From assembly GCA_963842455.1 (NCBI GenBank), contig CAWJHE010000014.1:62001-126000 (forward strand): a stretch of 64,000 nucleotides of DNA, in the 5' to 3' direction. Under the pieces are notes generated by a model, which saw only the letters and a list, made by a program, of their open reading frames with translations, had not been told where the DNA came from and did not search any database. This document shows positions 37,351 through 46,283 of this stretch, piece by piece; the stretch's first letter is position 1, and each line of letters begins with the position of its first letter. The position numbers were made by a program, and so were the translations under genes. Origin of the DNA: CAWJHE01 sp963842455. Its GTDB lineage: Bacteria; Chloroflexota; Anaerolineae; Anaerolineales; UBA4823.

Positions 37351-38247
37351 GTGAAAAAATGGTTTTCTGATTTCTACAAGACTCTGCAGCCCCGCATCCG
37401 CGAGCTGCGTATGTCTCTCTACCTGCTCACCCGCAACCGGCTGCAATTGGCCTCATTGATCATCATTATCCTGTTGATCTTGATTGCTGCCTTTGCCCCG
37501 CTGATCGCTCCTTACCCGGAGCATGCCATCAGCGCCACCAACCCGGATGATAAACTGCTGCCCCCCTCCAGCCAATACCTGTTCGGCACAGACGAATTAG
37601 GCCGCGACATGTTCAGCCGTGTGGTGTATGGTACACGCATCTCCATGCAGACCGCTTTGATTGCAGTCGGTCTGGCTCTATTGATCGGCATGCCATTAGG
37701 CGCCATCGCCGGCGGCTTTGGCGGCGTGGTGGACGAAGTCATCATGCGTATCACGGATGTGTTCCTATCCTTCCCGCCCCTGCTCCTGGCTATCGCTATC
37801 GCAGCCTTTCTGGGTCCGAATTTGGAGAACGCCATGCTGGCGATTGCCATCTCCTGGTGGCCCTGGTATACGCGCATCATCCGCGGCCAGGCCGTCTCGA
37901 TCCGCGAACGGCAGTTTGTGCGGGCAGCGCGCGCCATCGGTACACCCATGTCGCGCATTATTTTCAAACACATCCTGCCCAACACTTTGGCTCCCGTGAT
38001 TGTGCAGGCATCTATGGATATTGGCGGTGTGATCCTGACGATTGCATCGCTGAGCTTCCTCGGCTTAGGCGCCCAACCCCCCATCCCAGAGTGGGGACTG
38101 CTCATTTCCACCAGCCGTACTTACTTCCTGAACGCCTGGTGGTATAGCACCTTCCCCGGCATCGCGATCTTTATCACGGTCCTGGTATTCAACCTGATCG
38201 GCGACGGCATCCGCGAAGTCCTGGATCCCCGCACACGGAAATTCTAA
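37351..38247 (+). CDS. peptide ABC transporter permease (DppC-like)
   Basis: A 298-residue permease of the DppC/OppC family. It has the family's HPFGTDELGRDMFSRVVYGTRIS-like motif (LFGTDELGRDMFSR), the EAA loop VRAARAIGTPMSRIIFKHILPN, and ends IREVLDPRTRKF. The start follows the DppB-like stop by 12 bp and is a GTG with GGAGAG upstream. Confidence 0.94.
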   Translation: MKKWFSDFYKTLQPRIRELRMSLYLLTRNRLQLASLIIIILLILIAAFAPLIAPYPEHAISATNPDDKLLPPSSQYLFGTDELGRDMFSRVVYGTRISMQTALIAVGLALLIGMPLGAIAGGFGGVVDEVIMRITDVFLSFPPLLLAIAIAAFLGPNLENAMLAIAISWWPWYTRIIRGQAVSIRERQFVRAARAIGTPMSRIIFKHILPNTLAPVIVQASMDIGGVILTIASLSFLGLGAQPPIPEWGLLISTSRTYFLNAWWYSTFPGIAIFITVLVFNLIGDGIREVLDPRTRKF

Positions 38248-38257
38248 GGAGGCCATC

Positions 38258-39220
38258 GTGGGACCCTACTTCCAAATCAAAAACCTTTCGGTTGGTTTCA
38301 AATCCTTTGAAGGCGACCACCGCGTCCTGGATATCGAAGAGATCAGCATCGAGCGCGGCGAAACCTTCGGCATCATTGGCGAGAGCGGCGCAGGCAAGAC
38401 CGTGCTGGCGCTTACCATCTTAGGCTTGCTGCCCAAGCCAGCTGGTGTGATCTACAGTGGAGAAATCTGGCTGGACGGGCAAAATTTGCTCAAAAAATCT
38501 GATCGAGAAATGAACTCACAATACCGTGGCAAGCGCATCGCCATGATCTTCCAAGACCCCATGTCGACCCTCAACCCGGTCTTCACGGTTGGTCAGCAGA
38601 TAGAGCGCGTGGTGGAACAACAGCAGGGTCTGAAAGGCGAAAAGCGTCAAAAGCGCGTTCTGGAGCTGCTGGATATCGTCAGGCTGCCAGATGCAGAGCG
38701 CATGCTCAGCAAATACCCGCACGAATTGAGCGGCGGGCAGCGCCAGCGTGTGATCATCGCCATCGCCCTATCCTGCGGCGCAGAGTTCCTGATCGCCGAC
38801 GAGCCCACCCGCAACCTGGATGTGACCATCCAGGCTGGTATCCTGAAGCTGATCGGTGAGCTGCAAAAAGAATTCAAGATGAGCGTGCTGTTTATCGCCA
38901 ATAATGTTAGCCTGGTCAACGTGGTTTGCAAGAACGCCGGCATCCTGTACCGCGGCAAACTGGTCGAAAGCGGACCAAGCGCCCTGGTGGTGCGCAAAGC
39001 CCGCCATCCCTATACCCAAACCCTGATCTCGGCTATCCCCAGGGATAAATCCGAAAAGCTCAAATTTGCCTCCCTGGCGCTCAAACCCGAAGCGCCCAAC
39101 GGCTGCCCGTATTACGCCCGTTGCCCCATCGCGGAGCCGCTGTGCGCTGAGAGCGTCCCCATGTTGGAGAAGGTCCATGGTGAACAAGCAGTCGCCTGCT
39201 TCCTGGCGGATCGGAGTTAA
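38258..39220 (+). CDS. peptide ABC transporter ATPase (DppD-like)
   Basis: A 320-residue ATPase. Walker A is GESGAGKT, signature LSGGQRQRV, Walker B FLIADEPTRNLDV, and the C-terminal oligopeptide-transporter Cys region is GCPYYARCPIAEPLC, which can hold an Fe-S cluster in this family. Note TRNLDV where TTALDV is usual, and IANNVSLV where the H-loop His is expected in the ISHD position; this subunit may be catalytically weak. GTG start with AAGGAGG upstream. Confidence 0.92.
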   Translation: MGPYFQIKNLSVGFKSFEGDHRVLDIEEISIERGETFGIIGESGAGKTVLALTILGLLPKPAGVIYSGEIWLDGQNLLKKSDREMNSQYRGKRIAMIFQDPMSTLNPVFTVGQQIERVVEQQQGLKGEKRQKRVLELLDIVRLPDAERMLSKYPHELSGGQRQRVIIAIALSCGAEFLIADEPTRNLDVTIQAGILKLIGELQKEFKMSVLFIANNVSLVNVVCKNAGILYRGKLVESGPSALVVRKARHPYTQTLISAIPRDKSEKLKFASLALKPEAPNGCPYYARCPIAEPLCAESVPMLEKVHGEQAVACFLADRS

Positions 39221-39223
39221 GTT

Positions 39224-40216
39224 ATGCCAGAACCTATTGTAAAAATTGAGAACCTGAAAAAATACTTTCCTGTGCGCTCGGATGCTTTCTTTTCCACCAG
39301 TAAAAGCTGGGTAAAAGCAGTCGATGGCGTCGATCTGGAGATCCAGCCCGGTGAGATCATCGGCCTGGTGGGCGAATCCGGTTGCGGGAAGACCACTCTG
39401 GTCAATACCCTGCTGCGCCTGGAAGAGCCTACCGAAGGCAATATTTCTTTCGATGGGGTGGATATTACCCGAATGTCGCAAAAATTGCTGCGCGATAACG
39501 TCCGAAAGCACATTCAGATCGTCTTCCAGGATCCGTTCTGGTCGCTCAACCCGCGTATGCTGGTACGGGATGTGATTGGCGAGCCGCTGATCGTGCACGA
39601 AAAAATGCCCCTGTTGGAGTTGATCGCGCGTGTAGAAGATCTGCTCGAAACGGTGGGCTTGCCGCGTGACAGCGTGTACAAGTATCCGCACGAATTCTCC
39701 GGCGGACAGCGTCAGCGCATCGCCATCGCCCGCTCCCTGGCCTTGCAGCCCAAGCTGGTGGTGCTGGATGAGCCCACCTCTTCGATCGACATTCTCTCCC
39801 AGGCGCAAATCCTGGACCTGCTGATGCAGCTGAAGGATAAAATGGGGCTGACCTATATCCTGATCTCCCACGATCTGAGCGTGGTGCATTACATGTCCAA
39901 CCGCATCATCGTCATGTACCTGGGCAAGGTGGTTGAGCAGGGTCCGGCGGATGCGGTTTTCAGCAAACCGGTGCACCCCTATACGCAAGCGCTGTTCAAT
40001 GCCATCCCCTCCCTGGAGATGGATAGCCTGGAAGAGCTGCAAACCCTGGAAGGCAATGTGCCTAGCGCCATCAACCCGCCCAGCGGCTGCCGCTTCCACA
40101 CCCGCTGCCCGCTTGTCTTACCGATCTGCAGCCAGGTTGAGCCGCAAATGCAAGCAGTCAGCCCTAATCATTTGGCTGCCTGCCATTTGTTGGATCAGAA
40201 CCCATCCAAACCCTAA
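39224..40216 (+). CDS. peptide ABC transporter ATPase (DppF-like)
   Basis: A 330-residue ATPase. Walker A GESGCGKT, signature FSGGQRQRIAIA, Walker B LVVLDEPTSSID, H-loop LISHDLSVV, and C-terminal GCRFHTRCPLVLPIC. Complete catalytic motifs, so it is the active partner of the DppD-like subunit. It starts 3 bp after that gene. A perfect palindrome overlaps its last codons and follows it. Confidence 0.94.
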   Translation: MPEPIVKIENLKKYFPVRSDAFFSTSKSWVKAVDGVDLEIQPGEIIGLVGESGCGKTTLVNTLLRLEEPTEGNISFDGVDITRMSQKLLRDNVRKHIQIVFQDPFWSLNPRMLVRDVIGEPLIVHEKMPLLELIARVEDLLETVGLPRDSVYKYPHEFSGGQRQRIAIARSLALQPKLVVLDEPTSSIDILSQAQILDLLMQLKDKMGLTYILISHDLSVVHYMSNRIIVMYLGKVVEQGPADAVFSKPVHPYTQALFNAIPSLEMDSLEELQTLEGNVPSAINPPSGCRFHTRCPLVLPICSQVEPQMQAVSPNHLAACHLLDQNPSKP

Positions 40217-40240
40217 GGGTCTGCGAGACCCTTAGGGTTT
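40208..40240. terminator. AAACCCTAAGGGTC palindrome at end of dpp operon
   Basis: Perfect 14-base arms with a TGCGA loop, starting inside the final codons of the DppF-like gene and followed by TTTTAAAC. Third full copy of this palindrome; here its position at an operon end fits transcription termination. Confidence 0.65.
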
Positions 40241-40302
40241 TAAACAAAAGGACGAAATTGAACCGCTAAGGACACGAAGAATCGCTAAGAATTAAATAAA
40301 AA

Positions 40303-40372
40303 CCTTCTTGAATCTTCGTGACCCTTCGTGGTTAAGGATTTTTCGTGGAAATTCGTGAGAATTCGTGGCTAA
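40303..40372 (-). repeat. TTAGCCACGAA repeat, inverted relative to 31.8 kb
   Basis: On the minus strand it reads TTAGCCACGAATTCTCACGA and ends ATTCAAGAAGG, matching 31782-31853 with few differences. Together they form an inverted pair around the racemase and dpp genes. Confidence 0.7.
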
Positions 40373-40414
40373 TAAAAAAATAAATCAGCCAAATATCATT
40401 TAGGAGGATATAAG

Positions 40415-41440
40415 TTGACCAAAACATTTGAATACGAACTGACCAAGGCAGCCTATCTGATGGCAACCGAAATGTTCCGGCTGCAACCTGGCGAGACCTT
40501 TGTGATCACCGCCGACACCCAGAGCGACATGCGTGTGGTCAATGCCGTGGCTGCCGCCGCGCACACGGTCGGCGCCAAACCGATGGTCATCACACTGGCA
40601 GCCCCGCTCGGCGTGGGTAAAGCGGCCGACCCCATGCTGCCGGTGGAAGCCCTGACCGGCGCGCTCAAAGAGGCGGATGCCTGGGTAGAGTTTAATGAAC
40701 AGTGGCTGCTGTACTCCACGCCCTTTGAGACAGCCATGGCGCACAACAAAAAATTACGCTACATGTGCCTGGTGGGCATGACTGTGGATATGATGGTACG
40801 CCTGATCGGTCGTATCGATTCACCCCTGCTTTCCGAGTTCTTGAAAAAAGTCTCCGCCATGACCCAGCAAACGCGTGAGATGCGCATCACCACCCCGGCC
40901 GGCAATGACCTGAGCTTCCAGCTGCTACCTGAAGAGCGCATCGTATCCTGCGATGACGGCCTGGCTGATACACCCGGTATGCACTTCATGGCCGGGCAGA
41001 TCAGCTTTATCCCGGATTTTGACTCGATTAACGGGCGCATGGTCTTCGATGGCACCATCTCGCCGCCCTGCGGATTTCTCAAAGAACCGGTGGTCCTGGA
41101 GGTTGAGAAAGGACGCGTCACCCAGATCAGCGGCGGCAGCCAGGCTCAGGAGCTACGCGCCTGGCTGGATAGCTTCGACGACCCCAATATGTACCGCCTG
41201 GCGCACGGCTGCTATGGCTTTAACCCCGGCGCTAAACTGACCGGCAACGTGCTGGAAGATGAGCGCATTTGGGGCTGCACCGAATGGGGCATGGGTTACC
41301 TGAGCGTGATGGACGCCCCTCCAGACGGCATCCAGGCCAAGTCGCACATGGACGGGATTTGCCTGAATTCTTCTGTCTGGTTGGATGGCGTGCAACTGAC
41401 AGAAAACGGCGTGGTCATCCACCCGGAATTGAAAGCCTAG
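40415..41440 (+). CDS. M29 aminopeptidase / NicX-like metalloenzyme
   Basis: A 341-residue protein resembling aminopeptidase T-like M29 proteins and their relative 2,5-dihydroxypyridine dioxygenase (NicX). Typical blocks are LQPGETFVITADTQSD, a central VVLEVEKGRVTQISGG, GNVLEDERIWGCTEWGMGY, and His311-x-Asp313 in SHMDGICLNSSVWLDG. Metal ligands differ in part from classical M29 enzymes, so peptidase activity is uncertain; a ring-opening or amide-hydrolysing role is possible. TTG start with TAGGAGGAT 6 bases upstream. Lies between the dpp operon and a DUF917 gene. Confidence 0.75.
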   Translation: MTKTFEYELTKAAYLMATEMFRLQPGETFVITADTQSDMRVVNAVAAAAHTVGAKPMVITLAAPLGVGKAADPMLPVEALTGALKEADAWVEFNEQWLLYSTPFETAMAHNKKLRYMCLVGMTVDMMVRLIGRIDSPLLSEFLKKVSAMTQQTREMRITTPAGNDLSFQLLPEERIVSCDDGLADTPGMHFMAGQISFIPDFDSINGRMVFDGTISPPCGFLKEPVVLEVEKGRVTQISGGSQAQELRAWLDSFDDPNMYRLAHGCYGFNPGAKLTGNVLEDERIWGCTEWGMGYLSVMDAPPDGIQAKSHMDGICLNSSVWLDGVQLTENGVVIHPELKA

Positions 41441-41548
41441 CCGACAAACTGACGAAATAACCGAGAATAAGCCAAAAAAAGCTTTGCGTACTTGGCGAGC
41501 TTTGCGAGAGATCAGATTGATTCACAAAGATCGTTCCTAATGACAACT

Positions 41549-41704
41549 GTCATTGCGAGGAGGGCGTTCTTTGCCCGACGAAGCAATCTAAGCTCTTGAC
41601 TAGCTCTGAGACTGCTTCGCAAAGTTCGCTCGCAGTGACAGGTACTTTTAGTTGTCTTTTCGGATTGAATGGCGCTCTCGGGCCGTGGATTTGTTCGCAA
41701 TGAC
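41549..41704. repeat. nested GTCATTGCGAG hairpin plus TGTC..TTCGG element
   Basis: A hairpin element at 41549-41639 (GTCATTGCGAG...CTCGCAGTGAC, inner CGAAGCAATCT / AGACTGCTTCG) is followed at 41649-41704 by the element also seen at 33802 and 35952. The gap 41441-41857 otherwise holds only GCGAGAGATC-type low-complexity remnants. Confidence 0.85.
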
Positions 41705-41857
41705 AGCCATCTCTGCAAGCATTGCGAGAGATCAAAAAAGCTAATCGCACTTCGTGGGCCATGCAAAAGGATCTGCGAGATAGATATTAAAACAAGAAAT
41801 TCTCTGCGCTCTCTGCGTCTCTGCGAGAGATCAAAACAAGAAAGGAACGAGTCATAT

Positions 41858-42971
41858 ATGAAAACACTCAACCCAACAAGATTTACACGATATCCTGCAC
41901 GGCTGCGCTATCCTGGGCACCGGCGGAGGCGGCTCCCTGGAAAAGGGGCTTAAGCTGGTGGATGATGCCCTGGCGATGGGCAAGACCTTCAAGCTGGTCG
42001 ATTTCTCCGAAGTACCCGACGAGGCCTGGATCGCCACACCATATATGTGCGGCAGCATTTCTCCCACCACCCCGGAATTGGAAGCCCAATACGCCGGTCT
42101 GCCGGTTTTACCAGAACCACAGGCTTACCTGGCTTACCGCGCCATGGAAGATTATTATGGCAAGGAATTCTACGGGGTCATCTCCACCGAGCTGGGCGGC
42201 GGCAATACCGCCGAAGCTTTCTATGCCGCGGCGTTGTTGGACCGTTTTATCATCGACGCTGACCCGGCCGGGCGTTCTGTACCCGAGCTCTCACATTCGA
42301 CCTACTTCATTAATAACCTGCCGATTTACCCGGTAGCCTGCGCCAACGAGTTTGGGGATGTGGCCATCCTGCCGAAGGTGGTCAACGATCACCGCGCCGA
42401 AGCCCTGGTGCGCGCCATGGCGGTAGCCAGCAAGAACCGCATCGGCGTCACCGATCACCCTGCCCAGGCAAAAGTGCTGCGGGATGCGGTCATCCAGGGC
42501 GCTATCTCCTTCGCCTGGAAGATCGGGCGCATCCACCGTGAGGCGCGGGCTGCCGGGGTATCCTCCGCAGCCCAGATCGTGAAAGAGGTAGATGGCTTTA
42601 TGCTCTTCAAAGGGATTGTGTCTAAGGCTAACTATGACACCGTCGAAGGTTTCACCCTGGGCGATATTTACATCCAGGGTGAAGGTGAATACCAGGGCAG
42701 TGAGTATCATATCTGGTATAAAAATGAGCACATGGCCTCCTGGAAAGATGGTAAGATCGATGTTACCGTGCCTGACCTGATTTGCGTCTTCGATGAGAAA
42801 GCGAATGAGCCTTTGCTCAACCCGCATATTCACGAAGGCATGCAGGTTTCGGTGATCGGGCTGCCTGCGCCAGAACAATGGCGCACCCCACGCGGTATCG
42901 AAATCTTCGGACCGCGCTATTTCGGCATCGATGCAGATTACCTGCCCATCGAGGAAAAATACAGGCAATAA
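41858..42971 (+). CDS. DUF917 family protein, second copy, frameshifted
   Basis: ATG at 41858 begins MKTLNP; the frame shifts at about 41877 (one extra A) to QDLHDILHGCAILGTGGGGSLEKG and runs to 42971, about 370 residues. LGTGGGGS, GVISTELGGGNTAEAF and the ending FGPRYFGIDADYLPIEE parallel the first DUF917 gene (FGPRYWGYDFDYIPIEE). With the M29/NicX-like enzyme and the Dpp transporter upstream, it belongs to the catabolic set. Start choice rests on the good N-terminal family match right after the shift. Confidence 0.82.
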
Positions 42972-42975
42972 ACTT

Positions 42976-44575
42976 ATGGAAAATCAGCGTATCCTGGTCA
43001 CCGGCGCAACCGGCTATATCGGCGGAAGATTGGTCCCTCAGCTGCTGGAGCGCGGTTACCAGGTGCGCTGCCTGGTACGCGACCCGCAGCGTTTGCAGGG
43101 GCGCCCCTGGCAATCCAGGGTGGAGATCGTGTCCGGTGATGTGTTGCAACCAGAGAGTTCTGTTTGCAGCCATGCAGGGCATGGATTGCGCCTATTACCT
43201 GGTGCACAGCATGGGCAGTGGTCAGGACTTTCACGCCCGTGACCTGGCAGCAGCTCGAAATTTTGGCCAGGCTGCCAAAGTAGCTGGGGTAAAGCGCCTG
43301 ATCTACCTGGGCGGCTTAGCCAAAGATGACGCAACGCTATCCAAGCATCTACGTTCACGCCAGGAAACCGGGCACGCCTTACGAGAAGCCGGCGTTCCGG
43401 TCACCGAGTTGCAAGCTGCGGTGATCGTTGGCTCGGGCAGCTTGTCCTTCGAGATGATCCGCTACCTGACCGAGCGCGTACCGGTGATGATCACCCCCAA
43501 ATGGGTGTATACACGCACCCAACCGATCGGGGTTAAGGAAGTTTTACAGTACCTGGTTGCATGCCTGGAAACGCCTGCCAGCATCGGACAGGTGATCGAG
43601 ATTGGCGGCGCCGAGGTGGTGACCTATGGTGAGATGATGACCATCTACGCCAAAGTGCGCGGCTTGAAACGCTGGATGGTCCCCGTACCGGTGCTGACGC
43701 CGCGCCTGTCTTCCTACTGGGTGAATATTGTGACACCCATTCCGGCTTCCATAGCCCGCCCGCTGATCGACGGTTTGCGCAATGAGAATATCGTTCACGA
43801 TCCGAGCGCCAAAACGCTCTTTCCGCAGATCCAACCCGGTGGGTATCGCCAGGCTGTCGAACAAGCCCTGGCAAACCTGGAAGCCAGCCAGGTTGAAACC
43901 ACCTGGAGCGACGCCTTGAGTACCAGCCAGGGACAAATCCCACCCTTGGTGCTCACCACGCAAGAAGGGATGATTATCGAACGCCGTCAACGCCTGGTCC
44001 AGGCTGCGCCAGATGCGGTGTTCAAAGTGGTCAGCGGTTTAGGCGGGAAGCGTGGTTGGTTGTATATGAACTGGGCTTGGGAAGTGCGCGGCTGGATGGA
44101 CCGGATTGTGGGTGGTGTGGGCACCCGACGCGGCAGACGCGATCCTGATGAATTGCGCGTGGGTGACGCCCTGGACTTCTGGCGCGTAGAAAACCTACAA
44201 GCGGATGAATTGCTTTTGTTACGTGCAGAAATGATTGTGCCCGGCAAAGCCTGGCTCCAGTTCCAGGTACAGCCAGAAGAAATCGGCAAATCAAAGCTGA
44301 CCCAGACTGCATTTTTTGCCCCCAAAGGGCTTTTGGGGTTCCTTTACTGGTATACTTTGTATCCAATCCACAAGCTGATCTTCAGCGGGATGATTGACCA
44401 GATTGTTGCCAGAGCCGAGAAAAATAAATCGAGTCGATTGATTTTTCGATCAAAAACAGCTATAATTGTGATGGGTTTCACAATACGATTCATCCAAGCC
44501 CATCGGCCACACCACGATGAATCCGATAACCTGCCCAACCGCTTCGAAACGTTTTGGATTGGCATTAGAAGTTAG
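42976..44575 (+). CDS. NmrA/SDR-type NAD(P)-binding protein with DUF2867 domain, frameshifted
   Basis: ATG at 42976 starts MENQRILVTGATGYIGGRLVP, an NAD(P)-binding Rossmann start (GATGYIG). The frame breaks near 43160 (one extra base) and resumes as LFAAMQGMDCAYYLVHSMGSG. The SDR-like part ends around residue 320; a DUF2867 domain (REGMIIERRQRLVQAAPDAVF through WYTLYPIHKLIF) follows. Function of this fusion family is unknown, often near lipid or redox genes. The last 40 residues overlap the radical SAM gene by 59 bp and may be a spurious extension. Confidence 0.8.
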
Positions 44576-45443
44576 CCCAATCCCACACAAGACCTGCAAC
44601 TGGAATTGTGTTTATTGCCATTTAGGGCGCAGCTATCCTCTCACCAACCTTCGAAAAGAATACACCCTGCGCAGGGACCTGGTCTCGCAAGTGGAGCGCA
44701 CCCTGGATCGCCACCAGTCAGAAAATCTGCGCTGGTTAGTGGTTTCCGGCCAGGGTGAACCCACCTTGCATACCGGCATTGGCTGGATGATCCGCAAAAT
44801 CCACCAGATGAGCGAGCTGCCTGTGGTGCTGGTGACCAACGGCGCCTGGCTGATGCATGATGAGGTCAGGGATGAGCTCAGCGCAGCGGAGGCGGTCATG
44901 CCATCCTTGGATGCGGGCACAGCGGATGTTTACCGGCGCATTAACCGCCCCTGGCCTAACCTGAGTTTCGATCGATTACTGGATGGTTTGGTTCAATTCA
45001 GGCAGGTTTTCCAGGGACAGTTGTGGCTGAAAGTGATGCTGGTTAAAGGGTTGAATGACAGTTACTCAAACTTGATGAGCCTGGCAAAAATCCTGGAAGA
45101 TATCAAGCCCGACCAGATCCATCTGCTCATCCCAGACCGCAGTCCAACTTTGGATTGGGTCCAACCGCCAGAAAACGAAGCGGTGATGCGCGCCCTGGCT
45201 ATCCTGGGGAAAGTCTGCCAGGTTATCCATCCGGATGGCGGTAAGTTTCATATAATGAACGGTGATAACCTGGAATATTGTATCTTGCGCCTGCTGGATC
45301 ACTACCCCATGCGGGATGAGGATTTGCTCCTGGCCCTACGGCGCTGGCCAAGCAAAGAAATCCGGCGTGCGCTCACCTTGCTCCTGACCAGCGAAAAAAT
45401 CCAGCTCACCCAGCGCTTTGGGTGCAGATTCTGGCATTTGTAG
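44517..45443 (+). CDS. radical SAM protein
   Basis: A 308-residue protein with the radical SAM cluster CNWNCVYC (CxxxCxxC) near residue 27, followed by the SAM-binding GEPTLH and a TIM-barrel-like pattern. It resembles the wyosine-like/Fe-S oxidoreductase group (COG0731-type), whose members are mostly uncharacterised. The C-terminal 60 residues look like a small winged-helix (EDLLLALRRWPSKEIRRALTLLL). No strong ribosome site; overlap with the upstream gene suggests coupling. Confidence 0.85.
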   Translation: MNPITCPTASKRFGLALEVSPIPHKTCNWNCVYCHLGRSYPLTNLRKEYTLRRDLVSQVERTLDRHQSENLRWLVVSGQGEPTLHTGIGWMIRKIHQMSELPVVLVTNGAWLMHDEVRDELSAAEAVMPSLDAGTADVYRRINRPWPNLSFDRLLDGLVQFRQVFQGQLWLKVMLVKGLNDSYSNLMSLAKILEDIKPDQIHLLIPDRSPTLDWVQPPENEAVMRALAILGKVCQVIHPDGGKFHIMNGDNLEYCILRLLDHYPMRDEDLLLALRRWPSKEIRRALTLLLTSEKIQLTQRFGCRFWHL

Positions 45444-45450
45444 AATTATC

Positions 45451-46208
45451 TCAATCGCCTTTTGTGAAACAATACAAATGTTGAAATTCGGGAAAACCAA
45501 CCAGGGGTTTTTGCTTTGGCAAAGGCAGGTATTGACCCACCCGGGTGGTTCTGACTCCCAGGTCGATCAGGACTTCGGCTAATTTGACTGCGCAAGCAAT
45601 TCCCTCCAACACGGGCACATGCAAACGCTCCGACAACACCTGGCTCATGCCCACAAAAGCTGCACCGGTAAAGACCAGCACCTCAGCGCCGTCTTCTTCG
45701 ATCGCTTTTCGGCCTAATTCGGTCATAAAATCCTTCCAGGCTTCGGGGTTTGCCTGGATTTCCAGGGCAGCATTGCGCGCCGGCACGACCGAGGCCAGGT
45801 GATCGGACAGTTTGTACTTGGCAACCTTATCTTCACTGCGTGGCTTATCACCTGCCCAATGACCTATGATCGAGAATTTGCGCCCGAGCAGCGGGGCTAG
45901 CAGCATAGGGGCTTGCCCGATGGGCACTACTGGCTTATCGGTGATCTCGCGGGCAGCAAAAAGACCCGGATCGTCGCCGCAGGCGATAATAAATGCATCG
46001 TAGTTGTCTTTCTCGGCGGCAATTATTTTTAACAGTCCTATCGCGGAGATGAACTCATCCAGGTAGGTCTCGATGACTTTCGGACCTTCCGGCGGGTTGA
46101 CAATCTGTATTCTGTATCAGCGAGCTTATGTTTTTCGATCGATGTTTTCAGATCAGCCGTCATCTCCAGCGAGGTGTTCGGGTTGATCACTAGAATTTTT
46201 CGTGTCAT
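45451..46208 (-). CDS. Asp/Glu/hydantoin racemase, single domain, frameshifted
   Basis: ATG at 46206-46208 after AAGGAGT opens MTRKILVINPNTSLEMT, the family's N-terminal strand. The frame breaks near 46110 (one missing base) and continues IQIVNPPEGPKVIETYLDEF and AFIIACGDDPGL, where the first catalytic Cys sits, to the stop at 45451. Restored length is about 252 residues. The second catalytic Cys, usually in GCAGM, is replaced by FTGAAFVGM, so racemisation by the two-Cys mechanism is doubtful; a decarboxylase or isomerase-like activity is possible. Confidence 0.8.
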
Positions 46209-46283
46209 TACTACTCCTTGACAATTCATCTGACCCAGGAATGTCTGCTAAGCCGGGTCATCTTTCTGCAATGCTCGTAATCA

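Noticed and set aside
38768..40099. 443-codon open frame on the minus strand
   Set aside because: Opposite the two peptide-transporter ATPase genes; histidine- and glutamine-rich translation without domains. Antisense shadow of GC-rich genes.
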